A stretch of DNA of 64,000 nucleotides from Opisthocomus hoazin (lineage: Eukaryota; Chordata; Aves; Opisthocomiformes; Opisthocomidae), in assembly GCF_030867145.1 (NCBI RefSeq), contig NC_134442.1, positions 7,269,001-7,333,000 on the forward strand, read 5' to 3'. The notes below the pieces were generated by a model. It made no database searches. It saw only the letters and a program-made list of their open reading frames with translations, and was not told where the DNA came from. Below, piece after piece: positions 21,976 to 34,635 of this stretch. Made by a program: the position numbers and the translations under genes. Position 1 is the stretch's first letter. Every line of letters starts with the position of its first letter.

Positions 21976-21993
21976 TGGCACCCCAGATGGGAC
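21976..21993 (+). promoter_or_regulatory. Primer binding site of E2
   Basis: Same 18 bases as in E1. A second copy at 22679-22696 belongs to the duplicated contig end. Confidence 0.65.
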
Positions 21994-22191
21994 CCGCTCT
22001 GCTCGGCTGCAGGACCCGCTGAGAACAGGACTCCCTAGGGTACCCCCGGGATTTCCCGGAGGGACTCCTCGCCTCACTCGGATCACTGCGGGAGCAGACA
22101 AGGACCATCTAAACAAGTAAAGGTATTCTTTTTTTCCTTTCTTTCTCTGTTTTGGTATGTGAGACCGGTCATTTGGAGAGTTCTCATAAGT

Positions 22192-22209
22192 CGTAGGAGA
22201 CGTCCTACG
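22192..22209 (+). promoter_or_regulatory. GACG-loop leader hairpin of E2
   Basis: Identical to the E1 hairpin; seen again at 22895-22912 in the duplicated stretch. Confidence 0.6.
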
Positions 22210-22317
22210 CTAAGCGCTGTACACCAGGCTACTAGTGCCTGAGGGTGTACGTCTTGGTGCGTTGGTGCAAGCACGGGTTGTGTTTTGCACTTCTGTAATA
22301 ACGTGCTTTTGGTATTG

Positions 22318-22517
22318 NNNNNNNNNNNNNNNNNNNNNNNNNNNNNNNNNNNNNNNNNNNNNNNNNNNNNNNNNNNNNNNNNNNNNNNNNNNNNNNNNNN
22401 NNNNNNNNNNNNNNNNNNNNNNNNNNNNNNNNNNNNNNNNNNNNNNNNNNNNNNNNNNNNNNNNNNNNNNNNNNNNNNNNNNNNNNNNNNNNNNNNNNNN
22501 NNNNNNNNNNNNNNNNN
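22318..22517. other. Assembly gap, 200 N
   Basis: Exactly 200 N. The 503 bases before it (21815-22317) are repeated at 22518-23020 directly after it, so the true gap is probably negative: two contig ends that overlap and were not merged. Confidence 0.9.
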
Positions 22518-22674
22518 TATGTATGTTAACATAGCATAAATACCTAGTAACTGTGTCTCTTCGGTGCACACGTTTGGAGGAGAGATCCCCCGTGTGCCCG
22601 GCGCCGCAATAAAGAATACCTGCTTAATAGTCTGCTGACTATTGAGTCTTCAATTCCGGCTTTTCACGGCATCA
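22518..22674 (+). repeat. Duplicated 3' part of 5' LTR after the gap
   Basis: Begins TATGTATGTTAAC, equal to 21815-21971 of the complete 5' LTR, and is followed by a second primer binding site. Probably artefact, not a tandem LTR. Confidence 0.8.
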
Positions 22675-22958
22675 TTTCTGGCACCCCAGATGGGACCCGC
22701 TCTGCTCGGCTGCAGGACCCGCTGAGAACAGGACTCCCTAGGGTACCCCCGGGATTTCCCGGAGGGACTCCTCGCCTCACTCGGATCACTGCGGGAGCAG
22801 ACAAGGACCATCTAAACAAGTAAAGGTATTCTTTTTTTCCTTTCTTTCTCTGTTTTGGTATGTGAGACCGGTCATTTGGAGAGTTCTCATAAGTCGTAGG
22901 AGACGTCCTACGCTAAGCGCTGTACACCAGGCTACTAGTGCCTGAGGGTGTACGTCTT

Positions 22959-23089
22959 GGTGCGTTGGTGCAAGCACGGGTTGTGTTTTGCACTTCTGTA
23001 ATAACGTGCTTTTGGTATTGTTGTATTGGTGCGTTGGTGCAGGCACGGGTTGTGTTTTGCACTTCTGTAATAACGTGCTTTTGGTATTG
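22959..23089. repeat. 69-bp leader repeat, two copies (E2)
   Basis: Units start at 22959 and 23028. The first has GCAAGCACGG, the second GCAGGCACGG. A further truncated copy at 22256-22317 ends at the gap. The true copy number cannot be read because the gap falls inside this repeat. Confidence 0.8.
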
Positions 23090-23330
23090 GTACACCTAGG
23101 AAACCTGCTTAAGTTGTACTTCTGGTGATACGGATTTGTTGGTATTGAACTCGGATATCGGATATATCGGATACTGGCTCGTTAAGAACCTTGTACGGCG
23201 AACCTCTTTTTTTATGTGACCAGAATATTAATTGTGACATTTGCGGAACGTGGTCAAAGCGGGACAGAAGGGGACAACAGTTTAGAATTTTAAGACAAAG
23301 ATAACAGAAGTACAGAATCAGTAAAGTAAA

Positions 23331-23417
23331 ATGGGGGCACAGCAAAGCAGTGGTATTTTAAAGAAAAGCCCCTTAGGATGTATTCTAGCACATTGGAAAG
23401 CTTGTGTGACTGTATGA
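23331..23417 (+). pseudogene. gag N-terminal stub (E2)
   Basis: As E1, with Gly-3 changed to Ala (GGGGGCACAG); same early TGA. Confidence 0.5.
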
Positions 23418-24461
23418 AGCCTCTGTGTGAAAGACAAATAAGTCAAAAAGAAAAAAAAAAAAAAAGAAAAAAGAAAAAAAAAGAAAAAAGAAAAAAAAAG
23501 AGAGAAAAAAAATGGTGAAGAAAAAAAAAAAGAAACAAACACCACGTGCGTTTGGTATGTTCTGCTGATTTCCGGTTTTTGACTTGGGACTGTTGTATTT
23601 GAACTCTGAGTCTTCGGGGCCATGGTTTATGATTTCTTAAGTATCAGTGCAGGGTCTTCCCGTGGGGGGGATTTTGAGAGCCTCTCCCAGGATCTAGATG
23701 GCAACATTGGGAAAAGTAGGGGGAGACCCCTCACTCAACAACATCTTAATAATGTATGGGGTTTGGTTTGCTTAAAGAAAATAGGCATGATTTAGGAATT
23801 GAATTGGGAATTTGGGGATAGGTTTTAAAATACTTAGAAGTTGGTACATATTGTGGGGTTACAAGTTCTCTAGTTATTTGGCATTGATCGATCATTTAGG
23901 GACTCTAGTTTTGGGGTATGTATTCAATATACTGTATATATTGTTTTGAAAGAGCTCTATGTATATAAACATGTTAACTGAAGTGGTTTGCCTGTATATA
24001 TTGTTGTACTTAGGTGACACATTTTGTAAACAGAAGGATTTTAAAAGATCGCTTCTAGGTTGTGTGTGTGTGTGTGTGTTGTGTTAACCGATTGGTGGAG
24101 AAGTTGAGAAGTTATTTTATTGTAACATGAGCTTCGGAGGGAGGTGATGCCCTCACAAACAATTAATTGAATTATGATATGTTGTTAGAATTGATGCGGT
24201 TTTGTGGACAGTTAAAAAGTATTGGAGATGAAAAGTTTCACGCGGTATTGAAAAGAAAAAAAAAAAAAAATCCAAAGGAAAACCCCTCTGGATTTTACAG
24301 AGGCTTGTGTAAAGTGATTAGAACAGAAAGGTATCAAGTTACAAGCTGCTTTGCTAGCTGCTGCTCTAAATGAAAAAAAAAAAAAAAAAAGCAGCAAAGT
24401 TCTTAGAAGTTAAGCAACAGAAAAACAAAATGAAAAAGAGGGGAAACAAGGTAACTTTTTA
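23418..24461. other. Degenerate gag-pro region (E2)
   Basis: Carries the long A/G tract like E1, but from about 23735 onward (CACTCAACAAC) its variants match E3. No protease seen. Confidence 0.65.
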
Positions 24462-27298
24462 CAGTATGGACTACTAGTGGAGTGTGAATCAGAATACAAT
24501 ACTCCTGTGTTACCAGTAAAAAAAGAAACAAAAACAGGTGGAACTTATTGGGTAGTACAGGATTTAAGAGAAGTGAATAAGATTGTTAGGGACGTACACC
24601 ATGTGGTAGCAAGTATGGTTTACGGTATTGGATTTAAATGATGCATTCTTCTGTCTGCCTTTAGCCAAAGAAAGTCTGAATTTATTTGCATTTGAGTGGG
24701 AAAATCCTACCACGGGTAAAAAACCCCAGCTTGCCTGGACAGTGTTACCCCAAGGTTTTAAGCATAGCCCAACGATCTTTGGAAATCAACTAACACGAGA
24801 ACTTGAAGCATGGAACCCTTCCTCCAGAGATGGAACCCTTTTACAGTACATTAATAGCAACTGAAACAAAACCTGACTGTATACAGTAGACTATCAGTTT
24901 GTCAAAGTTTTTGAGATTAAATGGGTATCAAGTCTCTCAACAGAAAACTCAGATGGTGCGGCAACGGGTAACCTACCTTGGATGCGAGCTGTCTGGACAA
25001 AGAGAACTAGGAACAGAACAGAATGAAGCCATCTGCAGGACTCCCCTCCGTCAGACGGTAAAAGAGCTCAGGACCTTTCTGGGACTGACAGGTTGGTGCT
25101 GGTTATGAATTTATAATTATGGAATAATAGTGAGACCCTTATGTGAACTTTTGAAAAACAACCCCACCCGATTGATCTGGTCCAAAGAAGCTCAAAATGC
25201 ATTTCAGACACTTAAGAAGGATCTAATGAAGGCCCCGGCTCTGGGCCTGCCTGATGTTACTAAACCCTTTTGGCTGTTTTCTTATGAGACACAAGGCATA
25301 GCTCTGGGGATCCTAGCTCAACAGCTGGGACCCTACAAAAGAGCTGTGGCCTATTTTGCTGAACAGCTGGATGGAGTAAGCAAAGGATGGCCAGGATGTC
25401 TGCAAGCTGTGGCGGCGGTGGTCTTGACTATTCAGGAAGCCCGAAAATTCACCTTGGGCAAGAGATCACAGTACCGATCTCACACAGAGTATCAGCTGTA
25501 CTGCAACAAAAAGGGAACTACTGGCTTTCCCCATCCCAATTTCCACGATACCAGGCCATTCTAATTGAATAATATTACGAACCCAGCTTCTTTTCTCAGC
25601 GGGTCAATCTCTGAACCATTGGTACCTGATTGCTTAGAAACCATAGAGACTGTGTACTCCAGCAGACCAGATCTGAAAGAGGAACCCCTGGAAGATGCAC
25701 AGGACTCCTGGTTCACGGATGGAAGCAGCATTGTCGGACAAGGTATTCGAAAGGCCAGGTATGTGGTGACAACAGCAGCCGAAGTAGTTTGTTCTCAATC
25801 ACTACCTGCTAGAACATCAGCTCAAAAGGCTGAAACTATTGCCCTAACTAGGGCTCTGGAGTTAACAAAAGGAAAAAGATAAATATATGGACAGATTCCA
25901 AATATGCCTTTGGAGTTGTCCACGCTCATGGGACAATTTGGAAGGAGCAAGGACTACTAACTGCGCAAGGGAAGCAGATTAAATATGCTGATGAAATCCT
26001 TCGACTATTAGAAGCTGTTCAACTACCAGCAAAAGTTGCCATCGTGTACTGCCGAGGACACCTGAAGGGTAACACTGACCAGGAAAGAGGTAACAGGTTG
26101 GCTGACTCTGAAGCTAAACAGGCAGCAGAGAGAATGTAAGAGATTTTAGCCTTAATTCCAGATTATAGAAATAGAAACCTGAGTGACCAAGAAAATGTTG
26201 AGTATTCTAAAGCTGATGAAGAATTAATAGAGGGATTAGGGGGCCAAGTTCCATCCCAGGGGTGGGCCTACTTAAGTGATGGCAGAATTATAATCCCTGC
26301 TAAACAGATATGGGGGGTGGTTAAAGAAGAACACAATAGGACACACTGGAGAGCGGACTCCCTGTACAAATTTTTAAATCAGAAATTAATAGGGAAAAAT
26401 TTGTATACTACAGTCCGACAAGTAACCCAACAGTGTGAAACGTGTTTAAAAATAACCCCAATACAGGTAACCGGGTACAATTAGGAGGTATTGGGAAGGG
26501 AAGTATACGGGGACAACATTGGCAAATTGATTTCTCTGAACTTCCAGGAAAAGGAGGGTACAGGTACTTATTAGTACTCACGGATACCTTTTCAGGTTGG
26601 CCAGAAGCATTCCCTTGTAGAACAAATAAAGCAAGGGAAGTAACTAAGGTATTATTAAATGAAATAATACCTCGATTTGGGGTACCGACAATTATCTCCT
26701 CAGATAGGGGGATGCATTTTTGTGCAGAAGTAGTGCAACAGGTCAGCAAACTGTTAGGAATCAACTGGCAGTTACATACGCCCTACAGACCACAAGCCAG
26801 TGGGCAAGTAGAAAAGATGCAAAAATATGCCAAAAAGCAAATCTATATTGGTACCAAGCATTGCCTATTGCACTACTTCGGATACGTGTAAAACCTAGGG
26901 CCAAAGAAAATTTGAGCCCTTTTGAGATAGTATATGGGAGACCATATCAGGCTAAACATCGGGGGGAAGATTTGAACCAGTTGGGAAATCAGTATCTACA
27001 AAATTATGTTATATCCTTAGGAAAACAATTAGAAAGGATTAGTAAAAATGTTTTGGGTACCAGGGCTAAAGGGTTAGATCACTCGATCCATCCATTTAGC
27101 CCTGGAGATTGGGTTTATGTTAAGAATTTTTCAGGTGATCCACTGAGAGAGAAGTGGAATGGACCTTACCAGGTATTGCTGACCACCTTCACTGCAATCA
27201 AGATTAGAGAACAACCGGCCTGGATCCATTATTCCCGAGTGAAGAAGGCTCCTAAACCAGGATGGATGGTCGAAAAGGCTGGCGGTTTGAAACTATGA
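24462..27298 (+). pseudogene. ERV pol, frameshifted (E2)
   Basis: Same breaks as E1: RT active-site box missing near 24840, RNase H split near 25873, integrase shift near 26835. It has an 11-base insertion at about 25558-25570 after the connection domain that E1 and E3 lack. Integrase variants (GGAGGTATT, GGGATGCATT) agree with E3 against E1. Confidence 0.9.
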
Positions 27299-28152
27299 TT
27301 GCGGTGGTAACTTTGTTAAACCTAGGCTTTTTAGGATACTGCGATCATGACAACTCGAACTACATGACTGGACCAAGATTTGATTGTTGGATTTGTACTG
27401 CCTTACCAAAAGGTGACATGAGACTCCCTTTATACGGGGTATGATCCACTCATTGGAATTGTGACAATCCCAGATATTGGTCAGCAATAATAGCTGCCTA
27501 TGGAAAGCAAGATCCAACACTTGTTCGTGCTGACCCCCTTCCATACACACAAAAATTGTACTTGCAGGGATGGGTGGAATGATTATTTGATCAACAAAAC
27601 TGCAGTAGAAGTAGGAACTTGCAATTTGAAAGGGACAGGCATGATATATATGGATTTTTGTAGCAGAACCCAATTAGAAACCTATAGCCCCTCGAACTGG
27701 GATTTTTTGAGGAATGTACCAATTGGCTGGGTAAACTGCGAAACATTTTACGGAGCTAATCTCACAGCCACTGATGGGCCCTGTAAATATACCTGACGGG
27801 TATTGGTGGCGATGTGGTGATGGCATTAGCAGAAAGCAGCTCCCTGCGGGTTGGAAGGGAATGTGTACCATAGGTCATCTAGTCAGCCAGGACCGAATAT
27901 ATAATCAGTCCCAAATACCTAAAGGCATATTAAGAACATCGTGGAGACGAGCCAAACGGGAAGACAACCCACTTGTAAGTAGGGGAACAAAATTTAACCT
28001 CTTGGCTCCCCAATTTAGTGTGATTGAAACAATTGTTCATGGGAATGATCACACTGGTCGTTTTAGGAATACTTGTTTGCATGTCTCTCAAATGTCTCCT
28101 TTGGTGTTGTCGGGATTCAGTTGAGACACACAGTGATTGGAAAAAGGAATAA
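27262..28152 (+). pseudogene. ERV env remnant (E2)
   Basis: Same frame breaks as E1. Near the 3' end it has Ser and Arg (CAATTTAGTG, GGTCGTTTT) where E0 and E1 have Arg and His. Anchor frame 28039-28152. Confidence 0.82.
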
Positions 28153-28237
28153 GATTAGGCACCAAATAGAATTATTTGAAAATAATACCTACAAAATAGA
28201 ATAGTGAGGATTCGTAGCTTTCTAGCTACAAATCCTC

Positions 28238-28253
28238 AAAAGAAAAGGAGGGA
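28238..28253 (+). promoter_or_regulatory. Polypurine tract of E2
   Basis: Same purine run, two bases before the 3' LTR. Confidence 0.8.
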
Positions 28254-28254
28254 T

Positions 28255-28717
28255 TGATAACTGTAAATGTAACAAATGTAACATGTAGGGGATGTTATCA
28301 CTTCAGGTGGTCAGAAACAAGTCTTGGTTCTTTGTGAATATTAGGACGGTTGCAAGACAAGGGACTCCTGAATAATCCCTTTAGGTGCCTGGGCCTTGGG
28401 AGAACAGGTATGCAAACTACAGAGATAAGGAGGCTGCAGGATAATCTGAAGATCCCTGCCGAGAGACGCCAAACAAACATGTGCGACGGATATTACCATA
28501 TATTAATGAATTCTCGGAAAAGCCATTACTATGATAAACATTTCTTGGAAATGTAATTAATATGTATGTTAACATAGCATAAATACCTAGTAACTGTGTC
28601 TCTTCGGTGCACACGTTTGGAGGAGAGATCCCCCGTGTGCCCGGCGCCGTAATAAAGAATACCTGCTTAATAGTCTGCTGACTATTGAGTCTTCAATTCC
28701 GGCTTTTCACGGCATCA
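28255..28717 (+). repeat. 3' LTR of E2 (463 bp, type B)
   Basis: No difference seen by eye from the 3' LTRs of E0 and E1; followed by GGGT 28718-28721. Confidence 0.92.
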
Positions 28718-29485
28718 GGGTCCTAAAAAGAAGGCATTAAAACCTACAATAAAAGTTTGGACACTAAAGATGAGTCCTGGAGACCAAGCGCCACCCCCAC
28801 CCCGTCCCTTGGCAATGACAGACTCACAGCTGAGGATGGTGGCCCTCTTGCAGGGGCGGGCGCTGGCGGCGGCGGGGCAGAGAGCGGTGCAGAGGAGGTG
28901 CAGGCGGCCTCGCTGTCGCAGCCCTCGTGGAGGCAGCGGCAGGTCTGGCCCCGTCTCAGCAGGGCGGGCAGCGTCAGGAAGGAGATGATGTGCAGGAGCT
29001 GTGGGGATGGGGGAGAGCATCAGCCCTGGGACGCCCCTGCTCCGGGGGGCAGACCCCAGCCCCACATCCCCCCCGTCCTCGCCACCTCAGGGCAGACACT
29101 GGACGGCAGCCACGTCCTGCCCCTCCTCACCACCCTGCAGGCTGCTGCGGGGTCGCTGGGGCTGCGCGGAGGGGATGTGGGGGAGCCGATGGCCCCAGGG
29201 CAAGCATCACCCCCACCCAGCCTTGTCCACCCCACCGCCACCCCGGCGGCCTCACCATCATGGAGACGGGGGGTTCCAGAACACGGGGACAGCTGCGGGG
29301 TGCAGAGGAGACAGAGAGGAGCGCTGCAAGGGGGGAGGAAGGGCCCTGGGCCTGGTCCAGGGGCTGCTCGGCCTCGGGGAAGGCCCCACAGGAGCCATGG
29401 TGAAGCTGGGCCTGGCTGCAATCGGGGCCCGCCTCCTTCCCATGTAGTCTTGGCCGGCAGAGGTCGGGAGGGCTGTCAGTCTCCT

Positions 29486-29930
29486 CCCCTGAGGTGCTGC
29501 TGCCTCTGATTGGCCCCCTTGTGGTCAGGCTGCTGGGTTACAGTGCCTGCCCTTCACCTGAGGGAATGACCTGCCATTGGCTGCCAGGGCTGTCACTCTG
29601 CCCAGATGCAATGCCCACCCGCCCCTGAGGTGCTGCTGCCTCTGATTGGACCCCAGGTGGTCAGGCTGCTGGGTTACAGTGCCTGCCCTTCACCTGAAGT
29701 GATGACCTGCCATTGGCTGACAGTGCTGTCACTCTGCCCAGATGCAGTGCCCACCCTCCCCTGAGGTGACGCTGCCTCTGATTGGCCCCCTTTGCGTTCA
29801 GGCTGCCCCGCTGGGTGCCTGCCCTTCATTTGAAATGTGACCTCTGATTGGCTACCTGGGCTGTCGCTCTGCCATGGTGTGGGGCCCACCCTCCCCTGAG
29901 GTGCTGCTCTCCGCTATTGGCTGCCTGAGG
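29486..29930. repeat. 136-bp CCAAT VNTR, three units (U3)
   Basis: Three units, as in U1 and U2, with the GGGTTACAG variant in the second unit like U2. Confidence 0.85.
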
Positions 29931-31426
29931 GGCCGCTCTCCCCTCCGCCGGTGCCTGCCCTGCTCCCAGGCGATGTGGTGATGAACTCCACAGGGTGGGC
30001 TGGGTGCTCGCGGTGACCCTGTGGGCACGGCAGAGCAGGGAGCTTCCGCTGGGGAGGGAGCGGCAGCCATCGCCCCGTCCAACCGCCCGCCCTGCAGGGC
30101 TGGCCCGGCCTGACAGCAGAGCATGGAGGGCACTGCCCAAAGGGCTCCTGGGCACGGACAGGCCGGGGGCACCGACCGCCTCTCAGGCAGCCTGTCCCAG
30201 CGCCCGGCCGCCCTCTCGGTGCAGAAACGGATCCTTGAGCCCAGCTGAACCCGCCCTGACGCAGCTCTGAGCCGTTCCCACGCATCCTGTCCCTGGACCC
30301 CAGCAGCAGAGCTCAGCACCTCCCTCTCACGTCCCCTCCTGGGGAAGCTGTGGAGAGCGGTGAAGTGGGACAGGGAAATACGCGGCTGTGGGCAAGAACA
30401 GACAGGTTGGGGCCCCAAAAATGAGGATTTTGGCCCTGAAAATGAGGCTTTGCAGGTGAGGACTCTGGACTGAGGCACAGGGAACCTTCCCCCGGCTCAG
30501 GGCAAGGCTGCGCCAGCCCAGAGCACGCAGGAGGTGGCCGCCTCTGCACCGCGGCACGAGTGGCGACTCGCCGGCTTGGCAGGGCGCGGGGCCTTTCCAT
30601 GCCCGGGGGTGTCTGGGGAGGGGGCAGGCTGCCTAAAGCGTCTCCCCTCCTCCTCCCCTCCAGGTCTCTGTGCTCCAGCGGGGCAGCTGGGGCTCTGCTG
30701 TAAGGACACCCGGGGTCAGCATGCGCTGTGCTGCCTTGGGCTGCTGGGAAGGGATGGCATTGGGATGCTCCCCGGGCAACCCTGCTTCCCCCGGGGGCTG
30801 CCATTTCCCATTTTCCCACCCAGCTGCCAGGCAGCCATGCTGCTGTCGGAGGGGCAGGCTCTGCTCCAGGCCCCGGCTGAGGTGAGGCTGACACTGCCCT
30901 ACCAAAGCCCTCCTGCTACACAGCTGTGGGATTCTGGGAGAAGGTGAGCACACAGGGTGTGTGCAAAGCAGTAACATTTGCTGCTTCTTGTCAGCATCCA
31001 CACCTTCCCGAGCTCACACTCCTTCTGTCTCCTCCTCTGGTGATATTTCCACATTTCTTCTCTCAGTCTAGGTTTCTCCTGGAGAAGAGAGGTTGTACAA
31101 TATGTTGGAAATACCTGTGGTCGCGCCACCCCTACACAAAGAAAAACTTTTTCTTCACGATTCAGGAGCTTAGCCCAGACGTATCAAGCACATTACCCAG
31201 GACTAGGAGCCAGGAGATTCCAGAAGCTGAGTTTCAGCTCTAGAGAAGAGTTGTTTTGTGATCTGGGATGACCCCACCTTCCTCCATCACTTTCTCTGTT
31301 GGCCAAATGACCAGTGAAACGCCGGCCTGCCTGAGGTGAAGCTGAAGGACTTGTTTCTCTTGGTAAGGGCTTGGGCTGGCAGAAGTCACTCTGTGCCTGC
31401 CAAACAAGTCCCTTTTGGGAACTCAC

Positions 31427-32226
31427 CTCTTGCAGTCGTGGAACCCCAGCCACTGACGTAGCAGCTTCTCAGCTGCGACACTCTCAGCCAGGCGTCGGGC
31501 ACACAGGCAAGCTGCACGTAGTAGCCGCACAGGACAGGCTGGTCCAATTCCAGCAAGGCAATGTCGTTCCTCTGCGTGATGTTGTAGTAGTGCTCGTGAA
31601 CCAGTAGCCGCTTAATAGTGCGCACTTGGGTCTCAGGGCCCAGCTGAGTCAAGTGGCTGGCCCCGATCACCACGTGCCACATGGTGATGTGCCTGCAAGG
31701 CAGGTGGAGAGAGGGGTCAGAGGGAGCGCAGCCCCGTGCTGCAAGCAGCCCAGCAGTTGCCTGCCTTCTGCTGCACAGGGCAGAGAGGAAGGCAGCGCTA
31801 CGGAGGGTGCGACTGCCCTAGCACGCCTTGGGCACAAGGAGTCTCGGGCGGGAGGCTGCTAGGAAGCCGTGGCGTGAGCCCAGCCCTCTCGCGAGCAGTC
31901 TCTCAGCTGGGCTTGGCAGTGCCCAGGCACTGGGCGTGCTGCAGGGAAGCGGGATGGCGCTAGCACGTGCTGCTGTGGAGCGGGCACGTGCTAGTGCTGT
32001 GGGGCTGTTCCCTGGTCCTCCTTACCCGGGCGTGATGAAGCAGTGGGCTGCTGTCAGCACCCACTGTGGGCTGATGAGAGACCCTCCGCAGACATGCGCC
32101 ATGCCTCCTATGATGGGCTTCTGGATGCTGACGATCCAGGGCCAGGCCCCTAGCTGGGCATCGGTGCCACCCACGACGCGTGACATGCCGTAGTAAGAAT
32201 CCACGGGCCGGTGCCCGCAGGTCCCT
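31427..32226 (-). pseudogene. ACR: Acrosin-like fragment, exons 32026-32226 and 31427-31692 (U3)
   Basis: Protein sequence of both exons equals that of U1 and U2; silent TCT variant. Splice signals intact. Confidence 0.8.
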
Positions 32227-32735
32227 CTGTAAGCAGAAACTGATGAATGTCCTGCTCGGTGGCTTGCTGCTGTTCAGGCTGCAGGTCAGCCCCCTTCCCC
32301 CCCACCAGGCGCTGCATGGACAGCAGGGCCGCGGAACCCTGTGGGGCATGCGTCCATCTACCCCTGTTTGTGCTTGAGCCCCGTAGGCGAGTTGTGCCAG
32401 CGGCCTGGCTGCTGGCAAGGAACTGAGGCTCCCACATGGCGTTTGGGAAGCTTTGGTGTGGCACAGATGGAGCACGCTCCACGCTGGCTCTGTCATTGCC
32501 AAGGGACGGGGTGGGGGTGGCGCTTGGTCATTCTCGAGTGTTTAGTTTTCTAAGGTATTTTGTTTTATAATATGTTGCATGTAGATTACTGTATGTAGAG
32601 TATGCACTGCTCTGTACAGTACGTATTGTGTAGTTTTTATTGTTTTGCAGCCATTGTGGGTATTGTGGGTATGGTAGGTATGGGACTGCGCTATACAGTT
32701 TATTATTGTCTGTATTATATTGTACCCCGAACGGG

Positions 32736-33285
32736 ATGGACCTTTTCCAGAACCACCCAATGCTCCTGCAGACCATGCAGCCCTGGGTCCAGCAGGAGCT
32801 GGTGCAGATCTTTGACAACAGGGGGTTGGAGGCAGCCATGGTGGAAGACACCATCATGGCCATGTTGACCAAGATGCCCCCGACCCCGCTGCCTCCTGAG
32901 GAGGGTCTCTGCCTCCCCCGGCAGCCCTGCGAGATCCGGCACGGACGAGCTCCTCGGCACCTCATGCGCCGCTGTTGGTGGGCACCTGGCAGCTGCCCCG
33001 CTGCTCCCGCTGCCATCCCCACGGAGCAAGAAGAGCCCCAGGAGGAGCCTGGGGAGGCTGTGCCCAGGCCCTCCACTACCAGCTGGGGCAGGGAACGCCC
33101 CCGGGGGGCCACGGCCACCCCCAAAGAGGAGCACCAGCAGCTCCGAGGACTCTCCAGCCAACAAGAGGCCAGCACCACACCAGGGACCCTGGAGGGGCCC
33201 TCGCCAGACGGCCGAACCAGGACTGGGCCACCAGCTGCAGCACACGCTGGCCCTCAAGGGCTCCCAGATCCCATTAGCCAAATAA
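32736..33285 (+). pseudogene. Topors-like fragment, frameshifted (U3)
   Basis: As in U2 with QELVQ (Val for Glu). The codon that is TGA in U2 is CGA here because CTCTGAGG reads CTCCGAGG, so the unshifted frame stays open for 251 codons from an upstream ATG. In the shifted frame the same change is a silent Ser codon. Confidence 0.6.
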
Positions 33286-33800
33286 AAGAATCGCATGCAA
33301 ATGACAGAAAAAGTCTCAGTGTTACCAACAGCGCAGATGGCTTTGCTGTCCTCACCCTTTTTAGCTTTTCTTTTACAGGGAGGGGTGGGATGTGAACGCT
33401 GAGGGGTCCTTCTGCGCGTGCCAGGCACTATTTTGTTGTTCTCCCCCAAGGCAAGTGCTGCCCAGCTCCAGGCCTGCAGCTCTGCACTGGTCCCGGGGCA
33501 GATGTCTCCAGCCCGGGGGTCTCCAGGGCCAGCCCGTGCCCCATCGCTCAGCACCCCACGCCTGTCCCCCTCTTCCCGCACCCTCTGCCCCCACGTCTCG
33601 GGGCGCTGCTCCCCGACCAGCCTGCACTGCTGGGCGCAGCCTCGCGACGGTGGCACCCAAAACCCTGCTCCTGCACAGAGTCACGACGTGGTGCTGCTCT
33701 CTGCACCAGCCCAGGGTCGCACCCTGCCCCAGCAGAGCCCCAACAAGTGCAGCCAGGGGAAGCGCAGAGTCCTGGCCCTGGGGAGGTCACTACCAATAGA

Positions 33801-34635
33801 GCTTTGGATCCTAAAAAGATGCTTTCTGCTCTGAAAGTGAGGGTTTAAACCCTAACAAGGGAACGGTGTGCCCTAAGAAAGTCTATGGCTAATAAAAGAC
33901 AGCTTTGGACCCAAAAAAATGAGGATTTCCGCCCTGCAAATAAGGCTCTGGGATCTAAAATGGATGGAGAGTGTCTAGAAATGACGCTTTGGGCCCTGCA
34001 AAGGAGGGGAACCTCTTGGTTCCTCTGTTGCCCCATAAAACGAAACACTCCAGTGCAGGCCTAGAGCTGTAAGAGGGGTTTGGCCCTAGAAGTGAGACTT
34101 TGGACTCTCCAAAAAAGAGTTTGGGCCTGAAGCATGGGGCGTTGGGATGTGAAAATAAGGCTTTGGAAATGAAAATGAGATGCTGAACCCTCAAATCAGG
34201 ACTTTTGCCCTCACATGATGTTTTGGTGCCAAAAGCTAGGGCTCTGTATGCTAAAAACAGGTCTTTGGAGCCTCCAAATGAGGCTTCGGTCATTAAACAA
34301 GTGAGGCTTTGTACCCAAAATGAGCAGTTTGGATGCTAAAATGAGGCTTTGGACCCTCCAGCTTGCCGCCTGGATCCTCTAAATTAGGCTATGGATCCAG
34401 ATAATGAGGCTTTGGTGCCATGAAAGGAGACTTTAGACCCTACAAATAAGGCTTTGGACTCTAAAAAGGAGCCCTTTGACACTCAGATCAGACTTTGGGC
34501 CTTCAAGAGAATGCTTTGGTCCCTTAAAAGGAGTCTGTGAATTGTAAAAGCGAAGCTTGCAACTTATCAATGAGGGTTTGACCCTGCAAAGGAGGGTTTG
34601 GACCCTAAAAAAAGGCTTTGTGCCCTCCAGATGGT
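33801..34635. repeat. 21-bp minisatellite M1 (U3)
   Basis: Colinear with U1; private GCCGCCTGG near 34367. Confidence 0.8.

Larger units (their letters stand above)
21508..28717 (+). mobile_element. Gammaretrovirus-like provirus E2, with assembly gap
   Basis: Same organisation and same insertion base as E1, flanked by GGGT at 21504-21507 and 28718-28721. Its 7,210 bases include a 200-N gap and a 503-bp duplication. Without these 703 bases it would be 6,507 bp, that is E1 plus an 11-base insertion near 25558 and small run differences. The 5' portion is E1-like, the 3' portion E3-like. Confidence 0.9.

Noticed and set aside
22518-22696. Tandem LTR or nested ERV insertion in E2
   Set aside because: Exact 503-bp identity across a 200-N gap is explained more simply by unmerged contig ends.
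32715-33656. 313-codon minus-strand ORF in U3, U4 and U6
   Set aside because: It is the antisense shadow of the Topors-like fragment and its GC-rich flank; shorter in U2 and U5, no recognisable motif.
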